Assembly: GCF_009789555.1 (NCBI RefSeq)
Contig: NZ_CP046902.1
Location: 3,116,001 to 3,180,000 of the forward strand
Reading direction: 5' to 3'
Origin: Stutzerimonas stutzeri
Lineage (GTDB): Bacteria > Pseudomonadota > Gammaproteobacteria > Pseudomonadales > Pseudomonadaceae
Length of the DNA stretch: 64,000 bases
The notes below the pieces were generated by a model that was given only the letters and a program-made list of their open reading frames with translations, was not told the DNA's origin and ran no database searches. How positions within the stretch are numbered: position 1 is the first letter of the stretch; each line of letters begins with the position of its first letter. The position numbers and the translations under genes were made by a program. Below, one piece after another: positions 16,500 through 25,600 of this stretch.

Positions 16500-17906
16500 T
16501 TACGCGGGCTCATCATAGAGGCCGCGTCCGGCGGCCGCACGCTCGCGCAGCCCCGCCGGCACCGCAAAACGCTCACCCAGTTCGGCGACAAAGCGCTCGG
16601 CCTGAGCGAGAAAACGTTGCGGGCCCTCGACGTCAATGAATGAAATCGGCCCGCCCGTCCAGCTGGGAAAACCGGCGGCAACGGCACTGGCGTCTGCTTC
16701 TAATGCATCTCCGGCATTACCGCCCTCAAGTGCGCGGACCGCCGCCAGTGTCTGCGCATAGAGCAGCCGCTGCTTGATCGCTGCGATGTTTGCGAAATCG
16801 GTGTCCTCACACTGCGTCTGGGAAGGCGCCTCGATCGCCGCGCCTTCAACGGCGTAACGGCGAGCGAGCGCGGCCACCAACGGTGCGGCGACGCCCTCCT
16901 CCAGCAACACTTGCTGCTCGGTTTTCGTGGCCTGTCGCAGCGCGTCGAGATAACTGCGCGGGTCGGTGTGCTTCTCCCGCTTGGCCAACGTCTGGCGCGA
17001 GACAAAGAAGGTCCGCGCCATGACCTTGGCCTGCGGCGAGCGCACAGTGTTGAAGAAATAACGCGACTCGATGCGCAGGCCGGCATCAATCGGCACCTGC
17101 GCGCCTTCATAAACGCATTTGAGGATGTTCGCCTGCGCCGGTTGATCGGCGCTCCCACCAGCAAGGCGCGCGGCAATAGCCGGGCCGAAGCCGCGATAGC
17201 CTTGCGGGGTGTGCGGGCCGCCGCCTGGCAGGCGGAATTCTTTCTGGTCCCAAGGCGCAACCGCCTGCGGATTTTCAAGTACCCAGCGCCGCGCCGTTTC
17301 CACCAGCTCAGCGGCTGGGACTCGTGCATGCAGCAAGCCACCAGCCAGCGCGTCGGCCGGGTCGATAGGCCGGCAATCCAGCAAGTATGGCAGCGCGGCC
17401 TCGATACCGATCAGACGGATCAAGCGCTGCGTACCCCCTGCGCCCGGCAACAGGCCGACACCGGCTTCGGGAAAGGCCAGGCGCAGCTTCGGGTCGTCCA
17501 CCGCGACGCGGTAATGGCACGCCAGCGCCAGCTCGAGGCCGCCGCCCAAGGCCATGCCGGAAATCGCCGCCGCAACCGGTTTGCCGCAAGTTTCCAGTGC
17601 GCGCAGATGGCGCGACAGGCTGCTGCTCTCAGCCAGACCCTGGCGCAGTGCGTCCTGACGTTGTGCCGTACGCCAGCGGTCGAAGTGACCAATGATCTCG
17701 CCCAGGTCGGCACCAGCACAGAAGCCGTTTTCCTTGCCTGACACCAGCACTGCGCCACGAATCTCGGGCGAGTCGCGCAGCGTACTCACCAGTTGCTCCA
17801 GCTCGGTCTGAACCTCATCACTGATGACGTTCAGGCGCTTGCCAGCCATGTCGAAGGTGACCAGCGCAACGCCGTCCGCATCGATCTGAATGGAGAAATT
17901 CTTCAT
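16500..17906 (-). CDS. enoyl-CoA hydratase fused to 3HCDH C-terminal domains; NAD domain missing
   Basis: A 468-residue protein starting at the ATG at 17906 (MKNFSIQIDADG). Residues 1-190 are a crotonase domain (GFCAGADLGEII and ISGMALGGGLELALACHYR, EAGVGLLPGAGGTQRLI). The usual linker ends near RTFFVSRQ. In FadB/FadJ-type enzymes the Rossmann domain with a GAGxMG motif comes next. Here it is absent and the chain continues directly into helical 3HCDH-like C-terminal repeats (YLDALRQATKTEQQVLLEEGV and WTGGPISFIDVEG). It should therefore hydrate enoyl-CoA but not oxidise the product with NAD. A separate HSD10-type SDR two genes upstream could supply that step. The gene begins 4 bp after the thiolase stop. 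Confidence 0.8.
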   Translation of the reverse strand: MKNFSIQIDADGVALVTFDMAGKRLNVISDEVQTELEQLVSTLRDSPEIRGAVLVSGKENGFCAGADLGEIIGHFDRWRTAQRQDALRQGLAESSSLSRHLRALETCGKPVAAAISGMALGGGLELALACHYRVAVDDPKLRLAFPEAGVGLLPGAGGTQRLIRLIGIEAALPYLLDCRPIDPADALAGGLLHARVPAAELVETARRWVLENPQAVAPWDQKEFRLPGGGPHTPQGYRGFGPAIAARLAGGSADQPAQANILKCVYEGAQVPIDAGLRIESRYFFNTVRSPQAKVMARTFFVSRQTLAKREKHTDPRSYLDALRQATKTEQQVLLEEGVAAPLVAALARRYAVEGAAIEAPSQTQCEDTDFANIAAIKQRLLYAQTLAAVRALEGGNAGDALEADASAVAAGFPSWTGGPISFIDVEGPQRFLAQAERFVAELGERFAVPAGLRERAAAGRGLYDEPA

Positions 17907-17910
17907 GCTC

Positions 17911-19116
<1,206 letters not shown>

Positions 19117-19180
19117 GATTCCTCCGGCCGCTGCTGCCAGCGGCGATAACCGTTCAAGCCAGAAAAGCGCGTCATACGAC

Positions 19181-19963
19181 TCAACGCGGAGCGAGACGGA
19201 TAGCGCCGTCGAGGCGCACGGACTCGCCGTTGATGTAGCCGTTGGTGGCCATGAACTCGACCAGGTCGGCGTATTCCTCCGGCAAACCGAGGCGTGCCGG
19301 GAACGGCACGGACACCGCCAGCGACTGCTGCACGTTCTCGGGAAGGCCAGCCATCATCGGCGTGGCGAAAAGGCCCGGCAGGATGGTGTTGATGCGAATG
19401 CCTTCGCTCGCCAGGTCGCGAGCAATCGGCAGGGTCATACCCACCACGCCGGCTTTGGATGCGGAGTAGGCGGCTTGTCCGACCTGCCCGTCCTGAGCGG
19501 CGACGCTGGCGGTATTGACGATAACTCCGCGCTCGCCGTACTCCAGCGGTTCGAGGCCAAGCATGCCGGCGGCCGAGCGGGCCAGGCAGCGGAAGGTGCC
19601 AACCAGGTTGATCTGCAGCACACGATCAAAATCAGCGCTGGGAAAGGACCTTATCTCGCCGCTTTTACGGTCTCGCGAAGCGGTCTTCATGCCTTTGGAG
19701 ATACCCGCGCAGTTAATCAAAATGCGCTCCTGGCCATGCGCTTCGCGGGCGCTGGCAAAGCCTGCATCCACGGATTCGTCGGATTGCACATCAACGCGAC
19801 AGAACACACCGCCTACCTCTTTTGCCACTTGTTCGCCACGCTCGGCGTTCATGTCGAAGATCGCGACCTTCACACCCGCGGCCGCCAGCTTGCGCACCAC
19901 CGCTTCGCCCAATCCCGACGCGCCGCCGGTAACCACCGCGGCAATATTCGATCCAAGCTTCAT
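19181..19963 (-). CDS. short-chain dehydrogenase, 3-hydroxyacyl-CoA dehydrogenase type 2 (HSD10-like)
   Basis: A 260-residue SDR with the NAD site TGGASGLGEAVVRKLAAAG, the structural NCAG, and the catalytic Ser (NTASVAAQDG) and YSASK (Tyr and Lys) residues. Features such as DVQSDESVDAGF, the EYGERGVIVNTASVAA stretch, PGLFATPMM and GLPEEYADLV match the type-2 3-hydroxyacyl-CoA dehydrogenase/17-beta-HSD10 group, which oxidises 3-hydroxyacyl-CoAs and also steroids. It is the first gene of the operon with thiolase and hydratase and can replace the NAD domain missing from the latter. AAAGGTAG precedes the ATG. Confidence 0.88.
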   Translation of the reverse strand: MKLGSNIAAVVTGGASGLGEAVVRKLAAAGVKVAIFDMNAERGEQVAKEVGGVFCRVDVQSDESVDAGFASAREAHGQERILINCAGISKGMKTASRDRKSGEIRSFPSADFDRVLQINLVGTFRCLARSAAGMLGLEPLEYGERGVIVNTASVAAQDGQVGQAAYSASKAGVVGMTLPIARDLASEGIRINTILPGLFATPMMAGLPENVQQSLAVSVPFPARLGLPEEYADLVEFMATNGYINGESVRLDGAIRLAPR

Positions 19964-20019
19964 AGGTCTACCTTTCTTGTAGGTCTTTTACCGACGCCAA
20001 TGGCCGTTAGGTTCATTGT

Positions 20020-20030
20020 CCGTACTACGG
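20020..20030. promoter_or_regulatory. palindrome upstream of the SDR operon, possible operator
   Basis: CCGTACTACGG is a perfect odd-length palindrome 57 bp upstream of the SDR start, inside a direct repeat of TGTCCG spaced 16 bases start to start. The position suits a regulator site for the minus-strand operon. No cognate regulator is encoded next to it. The surrounding gap 19964-20590 shows no gene that I can support. Confidence 0.3.
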
Positions 20031-20590
20031 CTGTCCGAGCCACAACCGAAAATGCCAGCGCGTGCCTTTTCATGACATTAATAGACGTCGATGCCCGATA
20101 CGCCCTAGCGTCGCAGGCATATCCGGTTTCACTATGTTTTCAGACGTTGCGGAGCGCCTGCCGAGCCGCTCGACACTTAAGCGAGGTGAGTCCACTCGGT
20201 ATGTGGCGAGAAAGGAAGACGCGATATAAGGCGGGTTTTGATCGCAGGCGGATGCGTCCTCGGCGTATGTGTTGGCAGTCGCCTGATCCAAGCTAGGGGC
20301 TGCGATAAAACGCTTCCAGTCACGCCTGAGTGGATCAACTCGCTTGAAAGTAAAAGGCCCGTCCTGAGAGAAACCACCTGGCGAATATCCACTGTTGCGC
20401 ATCCTCCTATTCGCCGGTGCGGCGAGTTACGGCGGTCGTATGACTAAGCCGGCGGAGCGATCTGCTTGCGCCCTAAAGAGCTTACGAGGCCGGCTGTTTA
20501 GCGGCGCGTTCAGCTCTTGCTGCAGATGCCACATGGCGCGAATTGCCAATCACCGGCTGCAGGGCAGCCGTTCAATCAGAGAGCACCAAT

Positions 20591-21904
20591 ATGCTGTTAT
20601 CGAAAAACAATAAGTCAGCAATCGATTTCCTGTCTCAAATCGTCGAAGCCCTTGAAGCGGGATCCCCCTCCATCGCCCTGACAGAGCTCAGCGAAACTGG
20701 CGCGCTGGCCAAGCGCGCTCAACGGGCGTGGCTGGGTCACTGCGAAGGGCTCCAGCAGCGGCAACGGCGCTATGAAGAGCAGCAGCAGGCCCTGGACTTA
20801 TTAGATCGACGGCTCGCCGCAAGCGAAGCTCGAGAACGCGCTGCCAGCATCCGCTTCGATCTCATCGGTCAGGCAAGCCTTGACGGCTGGTGGGACAAGG
20901 TCGCGACACGCGAGGATGCGGACGAATCCGGATTCTGGTGCTCTCCACGATTCCGCACGCTAATCGGCATCAACGAAGCGGACAGTTCCGCACCGCTGAA
21001 TAACTGGACCGACCTACTGCACCCCGAGGACAAACAAACGACCCTGGACGCAATGGCGCGGCATTTGGCCGGAAGGCAGAGCGATCTCGCCTTCTCCACC
21101 GAAGCCCGGCTGCGGACGAGGACCGGTGATTATCGCTGGTTCGAAATCAGCATCGTCACAAAGCGCAACGCTCAGAGCCGTCCCATGCGGGTAGCGGGTG
21201 CCATACGTGATGTCCATGCGCAGCGCGAGCGAGACAGCGAACACGAGAGAATCCTGACTCGCTTCGAATTATCCAGGGAAATGCTCAGTGACGGCATCTG
21301 GGACATGGAGATTATCGGGGGCGATCCGCTTAATCCGCACAATCCGTTGTGGTGGTCGCCGCAGTTCCGGTCCATGCTCGGATTCGAAGGTGAGGAAGAT
21401 TTTCCCAACGAGCTGGATAGCTGGGCTTCGCGTATTCACCCGGAAGACAAGCCGACCGTAATCGAACTGTTCGGCGCCCACCTTGGCGACCGCAGCGGAC
21501 GGACACCGTTCGAGGCGGTTTACCGGGTCAAACTAAAGAACAGCGAATATCACTGGTTCCGCTCCCTTGGCCAGACGCAACGCTCACCCGATGGGACGCC
21601 GACCCGAGTGGTCGGCGCGCTGGTCGATGTTCACCTGGAACGACTGAAAATGCAGCTGCGCGAGGAACAGGAGCAACAGCGCCTGAGCATGGAAAAAAGC
21701 CTGCAAAAGCTGACCGAGATCGTCGGCGTCATTCAAAGCATCGCCAATCAGACCAATCTGCTCGCACTGAATGCTGCGATCGAGGCCGCTCGAGCCGGGG
21801 ATGCCGGCCGTGGATTCGCGGTGGTCGCGGATGAAGTCCGCAAGCTCGCCAACCGCACCCGGGAAGCCACTCAGCAAGCTGCGGATATGATTAGCTCACG
21901 TTGA
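20591..21904 (+). CDS. PAS-PAS methyl-accepting signalling protein, short (BdlA-like)
   Basis: A soluble protein of about 437 residues without membrane segments. After a coiled coil (residues 30-85) come two PAS domains (about 85-215 with FWCSPRFRTLIGI and HPEDK; about 220-350 with WWSPQFRSMLGF and HPEDK), both of the PAS_3 type. A short signalling hairpin follows, with the near-invariant tip IANQTNLLALNAAIEAARAG and FAVVADEVRKLA. It ends only about 20 residues after the tip, so the long return helix and CheR/CheB pentapeptide are absent. Short PAS-MCP proteins such as BdlA of Pseudomonas aeruginosa have a similar layout and sense redox or energy state. The start at 20591 is preferred over 20543, but its ribosome site is weak. 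Confidence 0.8.
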   Translation: MLLSKNNKSAIDFLSQIVEALEAGSPSIALTELSETGALAKRAQRAWLGHCEGLQQRQRRYEEQQQALDLLDRRLAASEARERAASIRFDLIGQASLDGWWDKVATREDADESGFWCSPRFRTLIGINEADSSAPLNNWTDLLHPEDKQTTLDAMARHLAGRQSDLAFSTEARLRTRTGDYRWFEISIVTKRNAQSRPMRVAGAIRDVHAQRERDSEHERILTRFELSREMLSDGIWDMEIIGGDPLNPHNPLWWSPQFRSMLGFEGEEDFPNELDSWASRIHPEDKPTVIELFGAHLGDRSGRTPFEAVYRVKLKNSEYHWFRSLGQTQRSPDGTPTRVVGALVDVHLERLKMQLREEQEQQRLSMEKSLQKLTEIVGVIQSIANQTNLLALNAAIEAARAGDAGRGFAVVADEVRKLANRTREATQQAADMISSR

Positions 21905-21995
21905 CCTTTGCGAACAGGTTGGTGTATGGAAACAGGCTCAAAGGTCCGTAAAACCGCTCTTTGGTGGCCACAAAATATTCTGGATTGAATCAGTG

Positions 21996-22084
21996 ACTTA
22001 ACCCATCAGTAAAACAAGGTGGTGACGGACTTCGATTTCTTGTCGAACAGTGTAATGGTCACCATCCTTGGTAATGGGTTAAGT
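21996..22084. repeat. 89-bp imperfect palindrome resembling an integron attC site
   Basis: The outer 7-mers ACTTAAC and GTTAAGT match the attC consensus RYYYAAC and GTTRRRY and are perfectly complementary. Inside, CCAT and AAGGTGGTGAC pair with GTCACCATCCTT and ATGG with a few bulged bases, leaving a loop of about 30 bases. Length and imperfect dyad symmetry fit attC sites, which occur in Pseudomonas stutzeri chromosomal integrons. No integron integrase or second site is visible nearby. It may instead be a transcription-stop hairpin for the PAS protein gene that ends 91 bp before it. Confidence 0.35.
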
Positions 22085-22297
22085 TTTTGTTCGGCACGCA
22101 GCTTGCTGTCAATGGCCAGGTCGAATAGAGCAAAGCCTCGGGCTCTTTCTGCATTCTGCAAGCTGCAGTCTCACCCGGATAGCCCAATGTCTCTGAGCCG
22201 AAGCGGCGCGGTTTGTCCAGCTAGCTTTCCATTGTTCCAATGGTCGATAGTGTCACAACGCCACCTTTGACAGCCAGCAGTATCTGGAGATCTACCA

Positions 22298-22685
22298 TCT
22301 CTCGCCGCCAACGCCCTTCACACGGCACGGACCTCGGTAAAGGGGCACTCAAACCCGAGCTCGTCGCGGCAAGTGGCAACTTGGCCAGTCCGATGAGACA
22401 GTTCACTGCACATGTGTACCGCATATGCGTGGCTTGGGTGTTTTCACGCTCAACCACCAAGTAATGGGTAACACTCTATTCAAAGCGATCAGCGGGACGA
22501 GCTTGGCGACACCATGCATAACCCACTTGACCGGGCGTTTGCTGAACGAGTATCGAATTGCATCAGGAAACTTGCTTCGCTCGATGCAGGTCAATCATGT
22601 CTATCTGCCGGATGAGGTTACTACCCCTTTTTTTCTGAGGATTCAGAAAGGGCTACAACGAGGCCAAAGCTACCTACAAACGTGA
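22298..22685 (+). pseudogene. remnant of a subtilisin-like (S8) protease
   Basis: Three reading frames in succession give LSPPTPFTRHGP, then GKGALKPELVAASGNLA, then GLGVFTLNHQVMGNTLF followed by ISGTSLATPCITHLTGRLLNEY. Together they match the C-terminal part of subtilases, including the catalytic Ser motif GTSxATP and the preceding IKPELVxxGGN-like strand. At least two frameshifts (near 22333 and 22425) separate the parts, and the Asp and His regions are absent. It is a dead fragment at the left edge of the island. The 200 bp before it (22085-22297) show nothing that I can identify. Confidence 0.65.
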
Positions 22686-22706
22686 TTGACAAAGATGTGC
22701 CGGTGA

Positions 22707-23030
22707 GGCGCCTTGGGCTTTCGTATGATTCGTGGCCTAGCGGAAAACGTCGGCAGGCGAATCGAGGTAGTTCGAGCTGAAAAGGCGTTCAGTAACGTTG
22801 CGGATTTGTGCAAACGCGCTGAGCTAGACCGTAAAGCACAAGATTTGCTGGCCGATGCTAATGCACTGGCCCACCTTGCAGGAGATAGGCATTCAGCATG
22901 ATGGGAAGTCGCCGGTGTGCAGAAATCACTGCCCCTCTTTGATGAGATCGTTATCGCAGACGCGGAAGTCGAGCTCCCTACCCCGGCAATTGTCGAGAAC
23001 ATGAAGGCCGACTATGCACTTGCTAGGACG
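22707..23030 (+). pseudogene. dnaE2: C-terminal fragment of error-prone DNA polymerase DnaE2 (ImuC)
   Basis: The frame GFRMIRGLAENVGRRIEVVRA and FSNVADLCKRAELDRKAQDLL matches the C-terminal helix-hairpin region of DnaE2/ImuC. After a frameshift near 22900 the homology goes on as WEVAGVQKSLPLFDEIV and ELPTPAIVENMKADY, again in the DnaE2 order. It then breaks off just before the end of tnpT. All the polymerase active-site regions are missing, so this is a wreck. Such fragments next to a recombination module point to an earlier insertion or deletion. Confidence 0.7.
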
Positions 23031-23063
23031 CACGGGACGCTTTGCTCAAGGCGCCCTGGCAGT

Positions 23064-24185
23064 TCAGCTTTTAGAGTCGATGCACTGCAAAACAGTACCT
23101 CCACGAGTGGGCTTCTCTGCGCCATTCGTGTCGCTTGCTGTTTTCTTCCTTGGCCGCCGAGGCGCCTTCGACGACTTAGAATCAGAAGCCTTTCCCGTCG
23201 CTTCTTTCTCCCTATCCATCCCCTGAAGCATGTCCTCGAACTGTTGCTGAGCGAGGGCCAGCAGGCGTTCCGACTCTGAAGCTCTGCGCATAGCATCGTC
23301 AGTGGTCTCAGCCTGCCGTTTCATTTCGGCCCGGAGCGCATTTACGTGCTCACCAAGCTGCTCTTTGGCGCCAAAGGCCTTCGCCTCTGAAAGCCTCAAG
23401 GACTGGATTTCACCCCCCTGGCGCGCTATCAGATCTTCCTGATTGGCGATCGTCTTGGCGTAGTGCCTAGCCTCGCTTAATAGGCGCTCGTTATCCCTGT
23501 TCAACCTCCCCAGTTCCTCCTGCTTAACGATCAATGTTTGCTGGAGCTGCCTTTGCTCTGTGTGGATCTGCTGTAACTGTGCCTCATGCCGGCGCTGATC
23601 CTGATCGCGCTGCTCTTTCACTGCCGCGCGGTAGTGCTCCAGCGCGTTACGCGCGTGGACGTGCTTTTCCTCCAGCGACTGGATGTGCGCGTGTTTTTCC
23701 TGGACACGCAGTTTAAGGTCGCTGCAGCTCTGGGAGATGCGGGCGTTGCGGGTGATCTCGATTTGAAGGGATGACTGACAGGTCTGTAGCTCTTGCGTCT
23801 GTAATTGAAGCGCAGCGGTCTGGGTGTCCAGCTGCCCTCTGAGACTATCCAGCTCGGCCTGGCGGGCCACAGCTTCGTGCTCAAGGGCAAGGCGCTGCTC
23901 ATCGAACTCAGCCTGTGCCTGTACAAGCGTTTCTGTGCCCTCCTCCTTTACCCGGCTAACCAAGCTTTCCACTAACGCAGAAAGCTCCTTGCTGAGGCTC
24001 TCGCTAGTCGAATCCGGCTTGGTGTCACGCGCCTCGATTTCCTTCAGATACCGAGAAATCGTCGTCTTGGAGCCCGTATTGCCCAGAGCGTTACGCACAG
24101 CATCAATGCTGGGATTGATGCCTTTGGCCAGCAGGCTCTGCCGGGCTTTTTGGACGATTGCCTTATTGATGCCTGCTCGTGCCAA
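23064..24185 (-). CDS. tnpT: TnpT-like KfrA_N DNA-binding coiled-coil protein
   Basis: About 373 residues from a TTG at 24185 that has AGGAG eight bases upstream and gives the typical start ARAGINKAIVQKAR. Residues 2-55 are a KfrA_N DNA-binding domain (GINPSIDAVRNALGNTGSKT with ISRYLKEIE). Residues 70-345 are long heptad repeats rich in Q, E, R and L, and a basic tail KAPRRPRKKT follows. In Tn4651-type Tn3-family transposons, tnpT is divergent from tnpS, and the two proteins resolve cointegrates at the rst site between them. The same divergent pair is seen here. A plain KfrA-like plasmid protein is the main alternative. Confidence 0.7.
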   Translation of the reverse strand: MARAGINKAIVQKARQSLLAKGINPSIDAVRNALGNTGSKTTISRYLKEIEARDTKPDSTSESLSKELSALVESLVSRVKEEGTETLVQAQAEFDEQRLALEHEAVARQAELDSLRGQLDTQTAALQLQTQELQTCQSSLQIEITRNARISQSCSDLKLRVQEKHAHIQSLEEKHVHARNALEHYRAAVKEQRDQDQRRHEAQLQQIHTEQRQLQQTLIVKQEELGRLNRDNERLLSEARHYAKTIANQEDLIARQGGEIQSLRLSEAKAFGAKEQLGEHVNALRAEMKRQAETTDDAMRRASESERLLALAQQQFEDMLQGMDREKEATGKASDSKSSKAPRRPRKKTASDTNGAEKPTRGGTVLQCIDSKS

Positions 24186-24378
24186 AGAAACACTCCTACG
24201 ATTTCGTACCGTATTACGTACTATGTAATTACATGCCACTAGCATAACATTTATAGGCTTTCTCCAATGCAATTCTGGGATAGAATAATAGAGATTTATG
24301 TCTTCTCAGCGTTGTAGAATGGCTTTTCAGTGCGTATCGCCCCCGCCAGACCGCGACTTGGCTAAGATGAGGTCAACC
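24186..24378. other. AT-rich tnpT/tnpS intergenic region, candidate resolution site
   Basis: This 190-bp gap between the divergent genes has short palindromes TACGTA and GTAATTAC within 24211-24231, in an AT-rich stretch. In Tn4651-type elements this is where the rst recombination core and both promoters lie. I could not define core arms with certainty. Confidence 0.4.
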
Positions 24379-25329
24379 ATGAGCAAGGCCGAGATCTACC
24401 TTCGGGCCGGGACACGCGAGAACACCCGCAAGAGCTACCGGGCAGCGGTTGAGCATTTCGAAGTCACGTGGGGCGGCTACCTTCCTGCGACTGGAGATGC
24501 CATCGTCCGATACCTGGCTGAATACGCTGGCCAGCATTCGATAAGTACGTTGAAGCAGCGCGTGGCGGCTCTGGCTCAATGGCACATATCCCAAGGGTTT
24601 CCAGATCCGACGAAGACGCCCGATGTCAGGCGCGTTCTCAAAGGCATTCGTGCCGTTCACCCTGCCCAGGTCAAACAGGCCGCTCCTCTCCTCCTCCAGC
24701 ATTTGGAGCAGGCCATCAGATGGCTGGAGTGTGAGGCGACTGCCGCGTACGCCGCCGGCAACCACAAAGCAGTCATGCGGTATCGGCGCGACATCGCGTT
24801 TGTCTTGATCGGATTCTGGAGAGGTTTTCGGAGTGATGACCTTGCGCGGCTACAGGTTGAACACATTCAAGCCCAACCCGGCGAAGGAATGACTCTCTTT
24901 CTCCCCCAAAGCAAAGGTGATCGTGAATACTTGGGCACGACGTTTCAGACCCCCGCGCTGATTAAGCTCTGCCCTGTCGATGCTTATGTGAGCTGGATCT
25001 CCGCTGCCGGGCTCGTTGGAGGCCCGGTCTTTCGAGGGATAGATCGATGGGGAAACCTTTCAGAGACTGCCATCAACCCCAAGAGCTTGATCCCGATGCT
25101 TCGGAGAATCTTCAGTGAGGCGGGCCTGCAGGCAGAGCTTTACAGCAGCCATTCGTTGCGGCGCGGTTTTGCAACCTGGGCTTCTGCCAACGGCTGGGAC
25201 ATCAAGGGGCTGATGAATTACGTTGGCTGGAAGGATATGAAATCCGCTCTCCGATACGTGGATTCTACGGTGTCTTTCGGTGGGCTTGCCGCCAAGAAAC
25301 TCCCGAGCACCATTCCACCCAGTGTCTAA
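24379..25329 (+). CDS. tnpS: tyrosine recombinase, TnpS-like cointegrate resolvase
   Basis: A 316-residue site-specific recombinase with an N-terminal SAM-like DNA-binding domain (RENTRKSYRAAVEHF to about residue 95) and a catalytic domain with all key residues: Arg in GFRSDDLARL, Lys in LPQSKGDREY, HSLRR, the Trp that replaces the second His in VGWKDM, and the Tyr nucleophile in ALRYVD. The ATG at 24379 is preceded by GAGG at good spacing; an in-frame ATG at 24298 is less likely. Divergence from the KfrA_N coiled-coil gene fits the tnpS-tnpT resolution module of Tn4651-like transposons. No Tn3-type transposase is in the window, so the module is orphaned or serves another element. Confidence 0.8.
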   Translation: MSKAEIYLRAGTRENTRKSYRAAVEHFEVTWGGYLPATGDAIVRYLAEYAGQHSISTLKQRVAALAQWHISQGFPDPTKTPDVRRVLKGIRAVHPAQVKQAAPLLLQHLEQAIRWLECEATAAYAAGNHKAVMRYRRDIAFVLIGFWRGFRSDDLARLQVEHIQAQPGEGMTLFLPQSKGDREYLGTTFQTPALIKLCPVDAYVSWISAAGLVGGPVFRGIDRWGNLSETAINPKSLIPMLRRIFSEAGLQAELYSSHSLRRGFATWASANGWDIKGLMNYVGWKDMKSALRYVDSTVSFGGLAAKKLPSTIPPSV

Positions 25330-25600
25330 CATGCCCGGCCTCTTTCCTGCTACGTGGGGTGAGGCACCCTGTTGAGCCTAGCCCTACGCTCGCCTCCGGT
25401 GGCCTGCAAAATCCTGATGTAGGGTTTCATGCAGGGCCCGTCTGAGCTCAGTCCAGCGACTGTCCGATGATGACGGTTTCGCCTCCGCATCTCACTCAAC
25501 CTTGCTCAACCATATTGGTGGCTGACTGCCACTCAGGTAAGGTTCAACATAGTGGGAAAAGCACTACGGCCTTCCCTCCATATTATTCAAGGATGAGTCT
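25330..25600. other. gap before the Gabija-type operon
   Basis: No gene is visible. A short inverted repeat (AACCTT near 25498 and AAGGTT near 25541) brackets the middle part. The promoter of the nuclease-helicase operon is expected here. An AAGGA ribosome site lies just ahead of the ATG at 25601. Confidence 0.3.
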
